From positions 1 through 64,000 of the forward strand of contig NZ_NWSX01000020.1 of assembly GCF_002531825.1 (NCBI RefSeq): a stretch of 64,000 nucleotides of DNA. The letters are read 5' to 3'. The translations under genes and the position numbers were made by a program. The DNA is from Rhizobium sp. J15. Its GTDB lineage: Bacteria; Pseudomonadota; Alphaproteobacteria; Rhizobiales; Rhizobiaceae. The notes beneath the pieces were generated by a model. The model saw only the letters and a program-made list of their open reading frames with translations, was not told where the DNA came from and did no database searches. Shown piece after piece: positions 62,767 through 64,000 of this stretch. Positions within the stretch are counted from its first letter, which is position 1. Each line of letters opens with the position of its first letter.

Positions 62767-62898
62767 TTGTTTCGAACCGGCAGGACCATAGACCTCAGCG
62801 TCATCTTCAATTGGCGGTGATTGCGAGGCTGCGCTTATCGCACCGTATGGAAATCGGCAGCGGGAGACACTATCTCTCGGCAAATAAGGAGACATCCA

Positions 62899-63408
62899 AT
62901 GACCGAAGAACGTGCAGTGCTCGCCGGTGGCTGCTTCTGGGGCATGCAGGACCTCATCCGCCGATACAAGGGCGTGATTTCGACCCGCGTCGGCTATACC
63001 GGCGGCGATGTGCCGAACGCCACCTACCGCAATCACGGAACCCATGCCGAGGCGATCGAGATCATCTTCGACCCGGCCCGGATCAGCTATCGGGACATCC
63101 TCGAATTCTTCTTCCAGATCCACGACCCGACCACGCGCAACCGCCAGGGCAATGATGTCGGCACGAGCTATCGCTCGGCGATCTTCTACACCAGCCCCGA
63201 ACAGGAGCGCGTCGCCACGGAAACGATCGCCGATGTCGACGCATCGGGCCTCTGGCCCGGCAAGGTCGTCACCGAAGTCGTGCCTGTCAGCGATTTCTGG
63301 GAGGCCGAACCCGAGCACCAGGATTATCTGGAGCGCATCCCGAACGGCTATACCTGCCATTTCATCCGGCCCGGCTGGAAGCTGCCGGCCCGCCAGAAGA
63401 TCGCCTGA
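62899..63408 (+). CDS. msrA: Peptide-methionine (S)-S-oxide reductase
   Basis: A 169-residue MsrA, which repairs oxidised methionine using thioredoxin. The catalytic Cys is in GGCFWG near the N-terminus. GYTGGDVPNATYRNHGTHAEAIEI and DPTTRNRQGNDVGTSYRS are the conserved substrate-pocket strands. The start at 62899 follows AAGGAG; upstream residues in the open frame are not part of the family. There is no signal peptide, so it is cytoplasmic. It is a single gene. Confidence 0.95.
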   Translation: MTEERAVLAGGCFWGMQDLIRRYKGVISTRVGYTGGDVPNATYRNHGTHAEAIEIIFDPARISYRDILEFFFQIHDPTTRNRQGNDVGTSYRSAIFYTSPEQERVATETIADVDASGLWPGKVVTEVVPVSDFWEAEPEHQDYLERIPNGYTCHFIRPGWKLPARQKIA

Positions 63409-63415
63409 TGCTGCT

Positions 63416-63449
63416 CATGCATGCCGGTATCCAGATGCCCGCATGCATG
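63416..63449. terminator. Inverted repeat between convergent genes
   Basis: CATGCATGC (63416-63424) and GCATGCATG (63441-63449) form a perfect 9-bp stem with a 16-nt loop, 8 bp after the msrA stop. It lacks a T-run, so termination is only possible. Confidence 0.4.
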
Positions 63450-63482
63450 GCGCCTGCGTTGGCTTGCCGCTGACCGAACCTT

Positions 63483-64000
63483 TCAGGACGCATGGTCTGC
63501 AAGCACGCGCACCATCTCATCGATGTCCCGATCGTGAATTTCGTGTCCTCCGCCGGTAATCCGGTGCAGCTTTGCATTCGGAACGACACGCGTGACGGCC
63601 TCCGCGTGCTCGATAGGGAATAGCGGGTCCGACGTGCCATGGATTGCGAGAACCGGCGCCTCTATGCGGGACGCGTGCAGCGTGACGCCCTTGTCGTCGC
63701 TCGACAGCATGAAATGGTTCGTCGCACTGACAAAGGACGGTGCGCGGTTCATGTCGCGCGCGATCAGGGTACGCACCGCCTCGGCGTCGTGCGGATGCGC
63801 GGTGCCGGCAAGCATGGCTGAATCGCGGCGCAGGAAATCGGCAATGGCTTCAAGATCGGACCAGTCGATGCTTTCGGCAGCCGCGGAGTGTGCCTTGTAA
63901 GCTGCGGTGCAGGAAGGCAGCCCGTCAACCCCGACCGGCGACGAGCTGATCAGGGTGAGCGTCCGCACCCGTCGGGGATGGCGCAATGCGGCTTCCTGCG
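63483..64000 (-). CDS. Alpha/beta hydrolase (5' end outside window)
   Basis: C-terminal part of an alpha/beta-hydrolase-fold enzyme; the frame stays open to the window edge, where it reads QEAALRHPRRVRTLTLISSS, the strand-helix after the nucleophile elbow. The catalytic acid is probably Asp in IHGTSDPLFP and the catalytic His is in ITGGGHEIHD. The nucleophilic Ser lies outside. A TTG at 63986 is not a credible start. The substrate is unknown; such proteins are often esterases or lactonases. Confidence 0.85.
   Translation of the reverse strand, partial: QEAALRHPRRVRTLTLISSSPVGVDGLPSCTAAYKAHSAAAESIDWSDLEAIADFLRRDSAMLAGTAHPHDAEAVRTLIARDMNRAPSFVSATNHFMLSSDDKGVTLHASRIEAPVLAIHGTSDPLFPIEHAEAVTRVVPNAKLHRITGGGHEIHDRDIDEMVRVLADHAS

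Overview
The window is GC-rich, densely coded alphaproteobacterial DNA that reads as Rhizobium, most likely the R. leguminosarum/R. etli group. The reasons are the number of sugar and peptide ABC importers, the Gfo/Idh/MocA dehydrogenases, a rhizopine-type mocDEBF set, and an FnrN/FixK-type box before a cydDCABX operon. I see no rRNA, tRNA, replication or conjugation genes, so I cannot tell whether this is chromosome or one of the large plasmids.

Layout. 1-431: tail of an IS630-family transposase. 693-11966: a sugar-acid/sugar catabolic block with a FAH-family enzyme, two Gfo/Idh dehydrogenases, a VOC protein, an AraC regulator, a complete CUT1 importer and a 667-residue Gfo/Idh-aldo/keto reductase fusion. 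12011-18966 (minus): a cytochrome bd operon, gbsR-like regulator-cydD-cydC-cydA-cydB-cydX, with an anaerobox, a well-placed -10 and a 20-bp palindrome upstream. 19257-22782: HupE/UreJ metal permease, a 2-hydroxyacid dehydrogenase, a Tim44-like protein and a YbaK-type deacylase. 22967-25926: a probably acquired cassette (methyltransferase, TetR regulator, GliT-like CPYC flavoprotein) ending in a Tn3-family transposase remnant.

25990-31612: LacI-type regulator, then mocD-, mocE-, mocB- and mocF-like genes and a TIM-barrel isomerase, resembling the rhizopine O-demethylation module but without a permease or ATPase. 31881-39944: a CUT1 importer, a GDPD phosphodiesterase, a LacI repressor and an inositol-monophosphatase-family phosphatase in one tight operon, with a second, degenerate GDPD facing it. 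I read this as uptake and stepwise breakdown of a polyol or sugar phosphodiester.

40016-54072: a large locus with a peptide-type importer plus a PLP aminotransferase, a DszA/NtaA-type flavin monooxygenase, a ribose-type importer whose binding protein is transcribed divergently, and two DszC/SfnB-type flavoproteins. It looks like a scavenging system for an organosulfur or heterocyclic compound. 54340-62766: LacI regulator, Gfo/Idh dehydrogenase, TIM-barrel isomerase, a CUT1 importer and another IMPase-family protein, with a perfect LacI operator on the promoter. The window ends with msrA and a truncated alpha/beta hydrolase.

Best candidates for something new are the phosphodiester operon (31698-39944), the DszA/DszC-type locus with its possible leader peptide (46278-54257), and the regulatory architecture of the cyd operon. 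All substrates are inferred from gene context only.
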